Assembly: GCA_947564465.1 (NCBI GenBank)
Contig: CANOCV010000012.1
Coordinates: 1-64,000, forward strand
DNA: 64,000 bases
Direction: 5' to 3'
Origin: an uncultured Roseburia sp.
GTDB lineage: Bacteria > Bacillota > Clostridia > Lachnospirales > Lachnospiraceae
The notes under the pieces were generated by a model. The model was not told the origin of the DNA. It worked only from the letters and a program-made list of their open reading frames with translations, and did no database searches. Positions within the stretch are counted from its first letter, which is position 1. Each line of letters starts with the position of its first letter. The position numbers were made by a program, and so were the translations under genes. This document shows positions 53,511 through 62,307 of the stretch, piece by piece.

Positions 53511-54824
53511 TTAGTTTAATCTTTCAAATCCCGCATGACATACAGAGCTTTTCAAATAATCTGCAATGTTTCCGCCTTTGTTTTTAATTTCTGCAATTTT
53601 TTCAAAAACTCTTCCGACTGCCGTTAAATATTCCTCGACAATCTCCTCCGTATGAGCTAAAGATGCATAGAAGCCGTTTATCGCCAAAAATCCCTCCTCC
53701 AGCATTTCCTGTATAAAATATGTCTTATATGCTAAAGGGTTATCATATTCAAACTCAAAATGGCTTAATGGCAAAATTCCTGTAATTCGAATCTTTACAC
53801 CGCTTTTCTCCGCAAGCTCTTTCCATCCCTTCAGCACCTTTTCGCCGACTTTTTTTAAATGCTTATCCACCTGATATTTTTGAAAACTGTTAACGGATGC
53901 CACTGCCGCTGCGAATGCAATTCGCTCTGTCCAGAATGTGCTGCTTATAAACGTATCCTGCGCCGCCTCCATCACATCTTTTCTGCCTATAACGGCAGAA
54001 ACCGGATATCCGTTCGTCATAGCCTTTCCAAAAACCGCCATATCAGGCTCTACTCCTAATACCAGATGACTTCCCCCTGCACAAAGACGAAATCCCGCCG
54101 TGATTTCATCAAATACCAACACGATTTGCTTCTCTCTCGTTATTTCTCTGATCTCCTCCAGATATCCGGGCTTTGGATCATCATTGCGGATCGGCTCCAT
54201 GATTACGGCAGCGATCTCCCCCTCATGCTCCGACACCAGCTTCTTAAACTCTTCAATATCATTATAGTGAAAGATCAAATTGCTTCCTGCAAGTCCTCTT
54301 GGCACCCCCGCAGGTTCCAGACCTTTCAGATGAACATCTGCCAGCGGATCTCCCTTGACAAGATTCGCCGAAAGGTACCAGTCATGCCATCCATGGTATC
54401 CACAGACCAGTACAATATCTTTCCTTGTGTAAGCTCTTGCAATACGCGTAGCCACAGACATTGCCTCCCCACCGGCCTTCGCATAGCGAACCATATCTGC
54501 CCATGGATGAAGCTTCAGAAGCTTTTCGGCAAGTTCCACCTCCTCCGGAGCATTTAAAGTGCACATTCCGGAACAGTCGATCGCTTTTTTTGCCGCCTGA
54601 TCCACTTCGTCAAATGCATAACCCAGCACATTCGCGCCTACCCCCATAATGCTCATATCATAATAATGATTGTCATCCAGATCCCATACCTCGCAGCCCT
54701 TTGCTCTGCTGTAATAAGTCGGCCACAAGTCAGGCAGCCACATTTCCGGCCGCTTGCTTAAAAGCTGCGTGCCTCCCGGTATAATCTCTTTTGCCCTGTT
54801 ATAAAGCTCCTGTCCACGTCCCAT
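53511..54824 (-). CDS. Class III aminotransferase, glutamate-1-semialdehyde aminomutase-like
   Basis: The product is about 437 residues, a PLP-dependent fold type I enzyme. IIPGGTQLLSKRPEMWLPD, YAKAGGEAMSVATRIARAYT, GYHGWHDWY, VFDEITAGFRL and AVFGKAMTNGYPVSAV (with the probable PLP lysine) are typical of the GSA aminomutase group. It sits among nucleotide-sugar genes and not heme genes, so it probably aminates a keto sugar. It is not related to PseC, which belongs to the DegT family. I start at MGRGQELYNRAK (ATG 54822-54824) after GGAGGAG; the frame extends upstream into the next gene. Confidence 0.88.
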   Translation of the reverse strand: MGRGQELYNRAKEIIPGGTQLLSKRPEMWLPDLWPTYYSRAKGCEVWDLDDNHYYDMSIMGVGANVLGYAFDEVDQAAKKAIDCSGMCTLNAPEEVELAEKLLKLHPWADMVRYAKAGGEAMSVATRIARAYTRKDIVLVCGYHGWHDWYLSANLVKGDPLADVHLKGLEPAGVPRGLAGSNLIFHYNDIEEFKKLVSEHEGEIAAVIMEPIRNDDPKPGYLEEIREITREKQIVLVFDEITAGFRLCAGGSHLVLGVEPDMAVFGKAMTNGYPVSAVIGRKDVMEAAQDTFISSTFWTERIAFAAAVASVNSFQKYQVDKHLKKVGEKVLKGWKELAEKSGVKIRITGILPLSHFEFEYDNPLAYKTYFIQEMLEEGFLAINGFYASLAHTEEIVEEYLTAVGRVFEKIAEIKNKGGNIADYLKSSVCHAGFERLN

Positions 54825-54825
54825 T

Positions 54826-55599
54826 TTACTTCTCCTCCAACTGTACGACCCTATCGTTTGCAAGGGACTTTAATAATCCTTCATTTCTCATATACTTTGC
54901 ATTCAACTGCTCCAACTCCTCATGTTCCTCCAAAAATGCAAGAATATCTTCCGTCACAAAATCTTCCCTGCCCTGGGAAATAAAATGACGGTAAATGGCA
55001 CTGATCAATTCATAATCCTCATCCTCATCAAGCGTCCATCTTTTGTCTCCGATTCCCTTGATCGGACATTCCAGATTCTGTATCCGAAACTGTTTTGGAT
55101 GATTCTTGATGTACATGGTGACATGCTCTCTCTCGGAAGCAAGCCTTGCTTCCTTCCAGCTTTTTTGCAGTACCGAATACTTTACGATCTCGATATCTTC
55201 TCCGTCGGGAAAACTTTCCGTCATCTCCGCCATATAGTCTGTATCCTCTTCCATTTGTTCAATCGCCATATCAAGATACCGCCAGTCAAACAACGGGCAG
55301 TCCGCCGTGATCCTTACTACATATTCGGGTTTTAGCAATTTTGCCGCCTGGTAATATCTGTCAAGTACATCCTCCTCCGAACCGACAAAAACCCGCACTC
55401 CCAGCTCTGCACATAGCTTAATGAGCGGCAGGTTACTCTTTTCGATTGAGGTAACGACAATCACCTCATCAATCAGCCGGCTCCGCCGCACCCGCTCAAT
55501 CACCCACTGAAGATCCGTCTTCCCCGACAGATCCTTTAACACCTTATTTGGCAGTCGTGACGAACCGCATCTTGCCTGAATCATAGCCGCATATTTCAT
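54826..55599 (-). CDS. SpsF-like cytidylyltransferase
   Basis: The 257-residue protein belongs to the CMP-sugar cytidylyltransferase group (acylneuraminate or SpsF type): IQARCGSSRLPNKVLKDLSG, RVRRSRLIDEVIVVTS, FVGSEEDVLDRY and RITADCPLFDW. It lies with the NeuB-family synthase and pseB-like genes, so activation of a nonulosonic acid as its CMP form is a good guess. SpsF proteins of spore coat glycan synthesis are similar, so CMP-nonulosonate synthesis is not proven. It ends one base before the aminotransferase start codon. Confidence 0.87.
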   Translation of the reverse strand: MKYAAMIQARCGSSRLPNKVLKDLSGKTDLQWVIERVRRSRLIDEVIVVTSIEKSNLPLIKLCAELGVRVFVGSEEDVLDRYYQAAKLLKPEYVVRITADCPLFDWRYLDMAIEQMEEDTDYMAEMTESFPDGEDIEIVKYSVLQKSWKEARLASEREHVTMYIKNHPKQFRIQNLECPIKGIGDKRWTLDEDEDYELISAIYRHFISQGREDFVTEDILAFLEEHEELEQLNAKYMRNEGLLKSLANDRVVQLEEK

Positions 55600-55610
55600 A
55601 TTGACACCCT

Positions 55611-56522
55611 CTACTCAGCCTTTCTTCCGTTTGACCACAAACTAGGAAATATAATGCTCTTTTCAATATCCACAAACGTTTCTTTTAATTCCTCTATGAA
55701 TTCTTTTGGAACACTGTTACCCTGATGCACACCTATGTCCTGCAATAGCTGCTCCTTGGTATCTACACCGAATACAAGATAATCAATCTCGCTCTCCTGC
55801 CCCACAAATTGTATTAAGGCATCCACTTTGTTTACAGAGTACTTGTCCAGAAGCTTTTCAAACTTAACCATATATGGAATTGCATGATTCAAATGTTTTG
55901 GAATCTTCTCTTTCTCCATCATGAATAATCCCTGTAAAAATGCACTCCGCGTGAATACAGTCACACCTGCTTTCTTTGCCTCCTGTATAAAGCCCTGCTG
56001 CATTCCCCTCTGGTCAAGAACGCTATACGGCAGCTGAATATAGTCAATCCCCTCTGTCTTTAACGCCGCATATCCTTCCGAAAGCTCATAGACGGATACC
56101 CCGATATGCTCCACAAGCTTTTCTTCTTTCAATGCCCTTAACGCTTCTATAATCTCTGGCTGATAAATATATTCCGGTGTATGCAGCAGATAACCGTTTA
56201 ATTGTTTCACATGAAGCCGGTCTAGCGTTTCCTCACACTCTCTCCTGACCGCACCGCAGATGTTTGCCTCATTCTCTTCAATTACATTTGGGCGAAGCTT
56301 AGAAATAAGCTTTACGGAATCCGAATTTTTTTTGGATGCAAAATAGCGCCCCAATACAATCTCTGCTGTTCCATAAGCACGCGCCGTATCAATTATCCTA
56401 ATCCCGTTTTCAATCGCCGTATCCAACATCTCAAACACATCTTTTTCTGACGGCTGCCCCAGTGTGTTATTTATCCCATACTTCATGCCAAACTGAACTG
56501 TCCCCAAACAAAGTTCTGCCAT
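55611..56522 (-). CDS. Aldo/keto reductase family protein
   Basis: The 303-residue TIM-barrel oxidoreductase has LCLGTVQFGMKYGINNTLGQ, IDTARAYGTAE (aspartate and tyrosine of the tetrad), VKLISKLRPN (lysine) and GYLLHTPEYIY (histidine), so the catalytic tetrad looks complete. NAD(P)H is the expected cofactor. In similar gene sets this subfamily sits beside nucleotide-sugar genes, but I do not know its substrate. It lies between the SpsF-like and pseB-like genes on the same strand. Confidence 0.88.
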   Translation of the reverse strand: MAELCLGTVQFGMKYGINNTLGQPSEKDVFEMLDTAIENGIRIIDTARAYGTAEIVLGRYFASKKNSDSVKLISKLRPNVIEENEANICGAVRRECEETLDRLHVKQLNGYLLHTPEYIYQPEIIEALRALKEEKLVEHIGVSVYELSEGYAALKTEGIDYIQLPYSVLDQRGMQQGFIQEAKKAGVTVFTRSAFLQGLFMMEKEKIPKHLNHAIPYMVKFEKLLDKYSVNKVDALIQFVGQESEIDYLVFGVDTKEQLLQDIGVHQGNSVPKEFIEELKETFVDIEKSIIFPSLWSNGRKAE

Positions 56523-56577
56523 AGTTCATCATCTCTCTTTTTTGTCAATCATATTTCATACATAAATGTCTTTATTG

Positions 56578-57564
56578 TCACATCCCGCCGAGCAGCGCCT
56601 GGATCTCATCCACACCAAGCCACACCGAATTATTACCTGAATTATACTCGAACCCTTCTTCCACTTTCTTTCCGCCCGGGATCAGTTTCTCTTCGCCCCA
56701 CCAGTTATAGTGCGGGTAGATAATATAATGCTTTTCATATTCATATGTTGTCGCAGAATCCTCCCGCGTCACCATAACCTCGTGCAGCTTTTCCCCTTCA
56801 CGGATTCCAACCTCCGGCATCTTGCATCCCGGCAGCATTGCCTGTGCCAGATCCGTAATCTTAAAGGATGGTATCTTTGAAATAAATGTCTCGCCGCCTC
56901 GTGCCTCTTCCAATGCCTTAATGACCAGCTCCACTCCCTGCTCCAAGCTGATCCAGAACCTCGTCATGCGGTAATCAGTAATCGGAAGCTCTTTTTCACC
57001 GTTTTCAATAATCTGTTTGAAAAACGGAATCACGGAACCCCTGCTTCCCGCCACGTTTCCGTAACGAACAACTGCAAAGCGGACATCCTTTGCCCCCGAA
57101 TATGCATTCGCCGCAATAAAAAGCTTGTCCGATACCAGTTTTGTTCCACCGTACAGATTGATCGGGTTGACCGACTTATCGGTAGATAATGCAACGACTC
57201 TCTTTACGCTCGGCGTATCTAAAACAGCATTCACTACATTGATCGCACCGTCTATATTTGTTCTTACCGCCTCAATCGGGTTATATTCGCAAGCCGGAAC
57301 CTGCTTTAATGCCGCCGCATGAATAACATAATCCACGCCGTCTAAAGCCCGAAGCAGCCGCTCCTTATCGCGGACATCTCCAATAAAAAAACGCATAATG
57401 TCTTCATGCTGTTTAAATTTATTCGCCATGTTAAACTGCTTAAATTCATCCCTGGAATAAATAATGATCTTCTTTGGTTTATAATGTTTTAAAACATATT
57501 CCGTAAAATGATTCCCAAAGGATCCTGTTCCTCCCGTAATCAGTACTGTTTTTCCGTTCAGCAT
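56578..57564 (-). CDS. pseB: UDP-N-acetylglucosamine 4,6-dehydratase (PseB-like)
   Basis: This enzyme dehydrates UDP-GlcNAc, in PseB with inversion at C5, to give the keto sugar that starts pseudaminic acid synthesis. The 328-residue protein has VLITGGTGSFGNHF (about 7-20), IYSRDEFKQ, LSTDKSVNPINLYGGTK with the aspartate-lysine and tyrosine of the active site (residues 129-142), and ITDYRMTRFWISLEQGVE. The length is that of PseB and FlaA1 proteins, without the extra membrane domain of capsule-type CapD. It heads the nonulosonate-like gene set. UDP-GlcNAc retaining dehydratases (LegB type) are the alternative. Confidence 0.9.
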   Translation of the reverse strand: MLNGKTVLITGGTGSFGNHFTEYVLKHYKPKKIIIYSRDEFKQFNMANKFKQHEDIMRFFIGDVRDKERLLRALDGVDYVIHAAALKQVPACEYNPIEAVRTNIDGAINVVNAVLDTPSVKRVVALSTDKSVNPINLYGGTKLVSDKLFIAANAYSGAKDVRFAVVRYGNVAGSRGSVIPFFKQIIENGEKELPITDYRMTRFWISLEQGVELVIKALEEARGGETFISKIPSFKITDLAQAMLPGCKMPEVGIREGEKLHEVMVTREDSATTYEYEKHYIIYPHYNWWGEEKLIPGGKKVEEGFEYNSGNNSVWLGVDEIQALLGGM

Positions 57565-57596
57565 AATATTTCCTCCCTGCCATAAAAAATGGCATT

Positions 57597-58760
57597 CTAC
57601 CTTTCTGATATTGTTTTTTTATAAAATTCCAAATAATTCTTTGCCATTTCCTCCATAGTGAAATGTTTTGAGTAATTTCTTATATATTCACTGTCCCAAG
57701 ATTTTTCATACCATTCATGAATTGCTTTTGCCATAGATGCATCGCTATGGGAATCGGCAAGGCAAACTACCTTCGGATCATTTAAATCATCCGCACACTC
57801 AGAGTCAGAATACATGATGACCGGCAAACCATAAGCAATCGCCTCTAAAGCAGATATGCTCAAGCCTTCTGCATAACTGGACATAATTAACGCATCGGAT
57901 ATTGAATAATAATCTTTCATCTCTTCATTCTGCAATACACCCACATATAACATACAATCCGTTAAATTCGCTTTTTCAATTTCATCTATTATGTTATATG
58001 TAGAATGCACCGCCATTTTTCCACAAAATATAACATATACCTTTTCTCTAAGACAGGCATCCTGTCCAAAAACCCGTAATAACTGAATCTGATTCTTTCT
58101 GGCACCTATGGTTCCTGCACACAATAAGATTTTTTTATTAATAATACCAAGTTCCTTCTTTAAATTACCATTCTGGCGATTGACCGTAAAATCCGTACCG
58201 TTTCGTATCGGTACTAATCGTTTCTCGTCATAATCCTTATAATCTTCTAAGATTTTTCTTTTCATCCCATTACTTACCGTAATAATTTTTATATCCGGCA
58301 ACTCTAATAACCTTTTTGAAACTTTGTGCACATCTTCATTCTCGGCATATTCTGCTTTTTTTCCTTCATATAAATGGCACGTGATCACATAAGGAATCTT
58401 CATTTTGGCACATACATTTTTAACAATCGATTCTGCCAAATCACCATAATCATGAAAATTAATGAGATCGGGCTGTATCTCCTTTACTGCCCTTTCGAAT
58501 ATACCGGTCATATAGGTAATATATCCTTTATTATCGCCTTTCGTATTTTTTTGAGTGATATCGTAATCTGTTTTTATGATTTTTATATTTTCAATCATAA
58601 GCTCCGGCTGAATTACCTGTCCTAAAAACAAATAGGATTCATGCTGTTTTCCTATATAGTTACATAGATTTCTTACAACCAATCCTCCGCCTGTATAATT
58701 TTGATTAAATGGCTTTAAATATGGATCATAAATATACCACGCATACGACAAAACTCTCAT
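57597..58760 (-). CDS. GT4 family glycosyltransferase
   Basis: The product is about 387 residues with a GT-B fold: MRVLSYAWYIYDPYLKPFNQ, then the acceptor-side NYTGGGLVVRNLCNYI, IITVSNGMKRKI, LLCAGTIGARKNQIQLL and SYAEGLSISALEAIAYGLPV with the two glutamates of GT4 enzymes. It carries no Rossmann-like extra module. I start at the ATG 58758-58760 after GGGAGGAAAAGG; the frame extends upstream into the DUF115 gene. It lies 32 bases before the pseB-like gene. Confidence 0.88.
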   Translation of the reverse strand: MRVLSYAWYIYDPYLKPFNQNYTGGGLVVRNLCNYIGKQHESYLFLGQVIQPELMIENIKIIKTDYDITQKNTKGDNKGYITYMTGIFERAVKEIQPDLINFHDYGDLAESIVKNVCAKMKIPYVITCHLYEGKKAEYAENEDVHKVSKRLLELPDIKIITVSNGMKRKILEDYKDYDEKRLVPIRNGTDFTVNRQNGNLKKELGIINKKILLCAGTIGARKNQIQLLRVFGQDACLREKVYVIFCGKMAVHSTYNIIDEIEKANLTDCMLYVGVLQNEEMKDYYSISDALIMSSYAEGLSISALEAIAYGLPVIMYSDSECADDLNDPKVVCLADSHSDASMAKAIHEWYEKSWDSEYIRNYSKHFTMEEMAKNYLEFYKKTISER

Positions 58761-58821
58761 CCTTTTCCTCCCAAATACTGTAAAACTGTTTTCTCTCGAT
58801 CCACTCTCATCTCTTAAACTT

Positions 58822-60135
58822 TTAAAAGAGTGTGTCAAAATTTACTCTTTCAAAAATTTCTAATTTACCTCCGCGAGTCGCATTATATATTCTAATTCCA
58901 CTTTCCTTTGCATGTTTTTCCGCCATCGTATATGCTGATTTTACCTGCTTCACAAATCCTTTTGCTAACGCAGATTTTTCTTCTTTAAAAAAATGCAGGT
59001 ATTCCTGGCATGACTCTGCATCACCATATGAAAAATCCACACCCAGCAAATAAATTTCATGAAATCCCATATAGGCAGCTAACTGTATACACGTATAGGT
59101 CACAGTGGCTCCCGTATAACTTCTTTTTGAAAAATCACTTGAAAACTTCGGCAATCTGTCATGATAATATTCATAATGTTTATGATAACAGTAAACATTA
59201 CTTTCATGCGGCATATCCCAGAACAACTCAGATGTATCCCCCACAAACTTTGCTTTAATCTCTTCCCATGTATCTATCAAATCTTTATTTTTTACGAGTT
59301 CACGACAATCATCCATCAGGTAATAATGTGGTTTCCATTTTGTCTTGTCAAAAATATGAAAAATTTCATTCATACTAATACAAATTTCATTTTTCTCTTT
59401 CAACAAATTCAAATCCTCTATCCGCAAGCTTGGCCCCGTGGCTACAATAAAGCACCGTTTTCCACTATGTATGTTATGAAACTTCTCAATTTCTGTATTA
59501 TGGTAACTATCGATCTTGTCAGAGCAATCAAAAATATCCGTTAACTGATATTCTTTAAAATTAGAATCTTGCCTTAATGCACTGTAATTATCTAAGCAGA
59601 CACATATTTCCGTGATATTCTTTAACTGAGAAACCTCATCTACAAGATTTAATCCCTCATATTGCTTCTTTATCTTTTCAACATATTCAACAGGCAGATT
59701 ATCCTGTACTAAAATGTAAGGATGAATCCCGTACTGCTGAACAAGCCACTCATCAATGATTATGCTATATAGATTTAAACCATATAGAACAAAATCATTT
59801 CTATTCCCTAAATAACGAATGATATAATTTTTCAAATTGTCCCTTGCATATGGCTCATGAAATTCTCCGGGGTAATCACAATGAATAAAGTAATTAATAA
59901 TATTATTTTCACGTAGAATATCTATACTTTCTCTTTCATACAAATGAGCTATCAGTATAAATTCATCCGAATGTTTTTCTAAATACTTCTCAACACTGAT
60001 CACTTTTTTCCCACAACAAAAAGAGTTTGCAAGTTTTTTATTTGAATCTACAAAAGTGATTGACCATTCATCACTCAGGTGGTGCAGCAACCTCTTTCCA
60101 ATCACTCCTGCTCCCCAAATATATAATGTTTTCAC
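58822..60135 (-). CDS. Rossmann-like module fused to a DUF115/Maf-like domain
   Basis: The 437-residue protein has the island's module at the N-terminus (1-100: LYIWGAGVIGKRLL, FVDSNKKLANSF). The C-terminal half has GKRCFIVATGPSLRIEDLNL, CISMNEIFHIF, YLMDDCREL, SYTGATVTYTCIQLAAYMG and YLLGVDFSYG, the pattern of DUF115 (MptE-like) proteins. DUF115 is the central domain of Maf proteins, which transfer pseudaminic or legionaminic acid to flagellin in other bacteria. This protein is shorter than a full Maf. A nonulosonic acid transferase is a plausible role, given the neighbouring genes, but unproven. Confidence 0.85.
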   Translation of the reverse strand: MKTLYIWGAGVIGKRLLHHLSDEWSITFVDSNKKLANSFCCGKKVISVEKYLEKHSDEFILIAHLYERESIDILRENNIINYFIHCDYPGEFHEPYARDNLKNYIIRYLGNRNDFVLYGLNLYSIIIDEWLVQQYGIHPYILVQDNLPVEYVEKIKKQYEGLNLVDEVSQLKNITEICVCLDNYSALRQDSNFKEYQLTDIFDCSDKIDSYHNTEIEKFHNIHSGKRCFIVATGPSLRIEDLNLLKEKNEICISMNEIFHIFDKTKWKPHYYLMDDCRELVKNKDLIDTWEEIKAKFVGDTSELFWDMPHESNVYCYHKHYEYYHDRLPKFSSDFSKRSYTGATVTYTCIQLAAYMGFHEIYLLGVDFSYGDAESCQEYLHFFKEEKSALAKGFVKQVKSAYTMAEKHAKESGIRIYNATRGGKLEIFERVNFDTLF

Positions 60136-60156
60136 TTCTAATTACCTCACACTAAT

Positions 60157-62307
60157 TTATACAGTATCAAAAATCCGCTCCTGTCTGCGGTGAATAAACG
60201 CGTTATCATTATAAAAACTGCGCTTAATCTCTTCAGAATAAATAATATTTTTTACCATAATTCCATACCAATTATCTATAAAGTCATCAATATGGATATC
60301 TAAACCATCCAATCTATCTTGATGGAGCTCTATAATATCTTTCATAAATAATTGTATTCCATCATTAATTTCTGTTTTATCGACAAAGAACTTCTGGTTA
60401 TTCGTATCAGGAGCGCATAAAAACTGTCCGTCTGAACGAATCGTTCTCACCATACCATGAGGTGATGTCAGAAAACTTTTTATCGCTAAACCCATACTAT
60501 GGATATACGAACTTTTACAACTCTTATCCGACTTGATACTCGTGCATGATTTTAAAACATGTCTTTTGCTCATAATATTGTCATCTGCATTATTTGCCAC
60601 AATATAATAACCAATAAATTCTCTGCCAAGAAGCTTTGACAAGTAATGCTGGGTCGTCCCATAAAATCCCAAATCGACAACAGCTACACCTTCATTTAAA
60701 TTAAGATCTTTTAAATAATTCTTATAATTACTTTTTGTGGTTTTTATGTAATCTGTAATTTTTTCTCTGTAATCATATAAAATCTCTCTTATTTTTTCAT
60801 AATCCTGTGGCATACATATTTCTGCATCCGAATATCTTTTTTTCTCTTCGACAGTAGGACTAATTTGCAGTCTGTCCTCAAAAAATTCCGATAATTTCCC
60901 TTCATAAGGCATCTTCATATATTCCATAAAATCATTTTCATTTTCAATTCCTGCGCACATCAATATCTGCCGCGATGCTTCCAGATAACTGATTTTTAAC
61001 CGACTTGATGGATGAAGCAAAGAATACAAGTATTCAAAATCCTGTTTTAGAAAAAATCCGTCTCGTCCTAAAAAACACAAATGATTAATACCGTCTTTTT
61101 CTGTCATTTTCGATAACCAGAAAGTAAAACTAAAGATCACAGGACCAAATACACTATAACCAAAATCTTTTCTATCCGTTATTTCTACCCTACCTCTCGT
61201 TTTACATAAGATAAATGGATTACGAAATAATCTTGACCCGCATAATCCAAGCACGATATTATGATAGCTGCTAGTCGCATAATCCAAGCATGTCCTGACA
61301 GAAGATTTCTGCATCATCTCATTTTTTGACATAACAAAATAAGTATTCATATCTGTATACTGCTTGCAGCTATTTATATCGCTTTTCCAGTCATCCCCTA
61401 TATGCAGAGCACTTTTTTCTTTCACGATATCTCGCTGAAATTTCTTCCATAATTCTCCGCTTTTTTTTGTACTTCCACATTCACATGAAATCCATATCTG
61501 CTCATTTCGCAGATAAATATTGTGCTTTTCCAGTACTTTTATAAAAAACTCTGACATAAGATACATGTCACTAATAATGTATACGTTCTTCTTTTTTTCT
61601 ATCGCATACCTCAACAATGATAGCATTGGACGCCTTGGTTCCATAAATTTACATTCTAAATCGATTTCCCTCTGCATCAACGTCTGCCCGTTTTCCGTTA
61701 CTGCATCGAATAAAATGTTCTCATAAATATCACATATATTTGGTACTTTACTTTTTATATTTACATACACGCTTCTTCTTGCCTGCAAAAATTCTTTTTT
61801 TGCCGAAGAATTATGAAAACTATCGCCGATATACTCCCATATCTCACCAGGCATATACAACTTACGACAAAATAATGTATCAAAAAAATCAAAAGAAACG
61901 ATTTCGTGTGCATCAATATTGGCTTTCAGCTGCTCATAAGAGGAATTCCAATACTGCGTTTTCTCCTGAAAACCTACATATTCTGCTTTTACACCATTGC
62001 GATAATAAACCGGAATACTGGTATGTTTAATTCTTTGATAAATTACATCCCAGTAACTTCCTGATGTATTGATAATAATCACATCCGCTTTACTCTCTGC
62101 CTCCTGCAAATCCACAATCGGTAATCCATACACAAAAGTACCAACTTTTTCTGGATCTTTATCCATTAATCCAACAATATTCCAATCATGCAATAATGGG
62201 ATTAATGTTGCGGTGAACCTGCCAATTCCATACAATACAATACGTTTTTCCCGGAATTCCTTAAAGTGCAATTCAAACTCTATCTTTTCTTCTTCATAAT
62301 GATTCAT
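60157..62307 (-). CDS. Rossmann-like module fused to a large HAD-family protein
   Basis: The 716-residue protein begins with the Rossmann-like module (about 20-105: IVLYGIGRF, LMDKDPEKVGT, DVIIINTSGSYWDVI). A HAD hydrolase domain follows with motif I SFDFFDTLF (Asp140 and Asp143), motif II YIISDMYL and motif IV LHIGDDWKSDI, all intact. The C-terminal 330 residues include HLCFLGRDGFFLKQDFEYLY and VAVVDLGFYGTTQHYLSKLL, as in large predicted hydrolases (COG5610 type) of glycan loci. A sugar-phosphate phosphatase is possible. Its start overlaps the radical SAM stop by four bases. Confidence 0.85.
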   Translation of the reverse strand: MNHYEEEKIEFELHFKEFREKRIVLYGIGRFTATLIPLLHDWNIVGLMDKDPEKVGTFVYGLPIVDLQEAESKADVIIINTSGSYWDVIYQRIKHTSIPVYYRNGVKAEYVGFQEKTQYWNSSYEQLKANIDAHEIVSFDFFDTLFCRKLYMPGEIWEYIGDSFHNSSAKKEFLQARRSVYVNIKSKVPNICDIYENILFDAVTENGQTLMQREIDLECKFMEPRRPMLSLLRYAIEKKKNVYIISDMYLMSEFFIKVLEKHNIYLRNEQIWISCECGSTKKSGELWKKFQRDIVKEKSALHIGDDWKSDINSCKQYTDMNTYFVMSKNEMMQKSSVRTCLDYATSSYHNIVLGLCGSRLFRNPFILCKTRGRVEITDRKDFGYSVFGPVIFSFTFWLSKMTEKDGINHLCFLGRDGFFLKQDFEYLYSLLHPSSRLKISYLEASRQILMCAGIENENDFMEYMKMPYEGKLSEFFEDRLQISPTVEEKKRYSDAEICMPQDYEKIREILYDYREKITDYIKTTKSNYKNYLKDLNLNEGVAVVDLGFYGTTQHYLSKLLGREFIGYYIVANNADDNIMSKRHVLKSCTSIKSDKSCKSSYIHSMGLAIKSFLTSPHGMVRTIRSDGQFLCAPDTNNQKFFVDKTEINDGIQLFMKDIIELHQDRLDGLDIHIDDFIDNWYGIMVKNIIYSEEIKRSFYNDNAFIHRRQERIFDTV

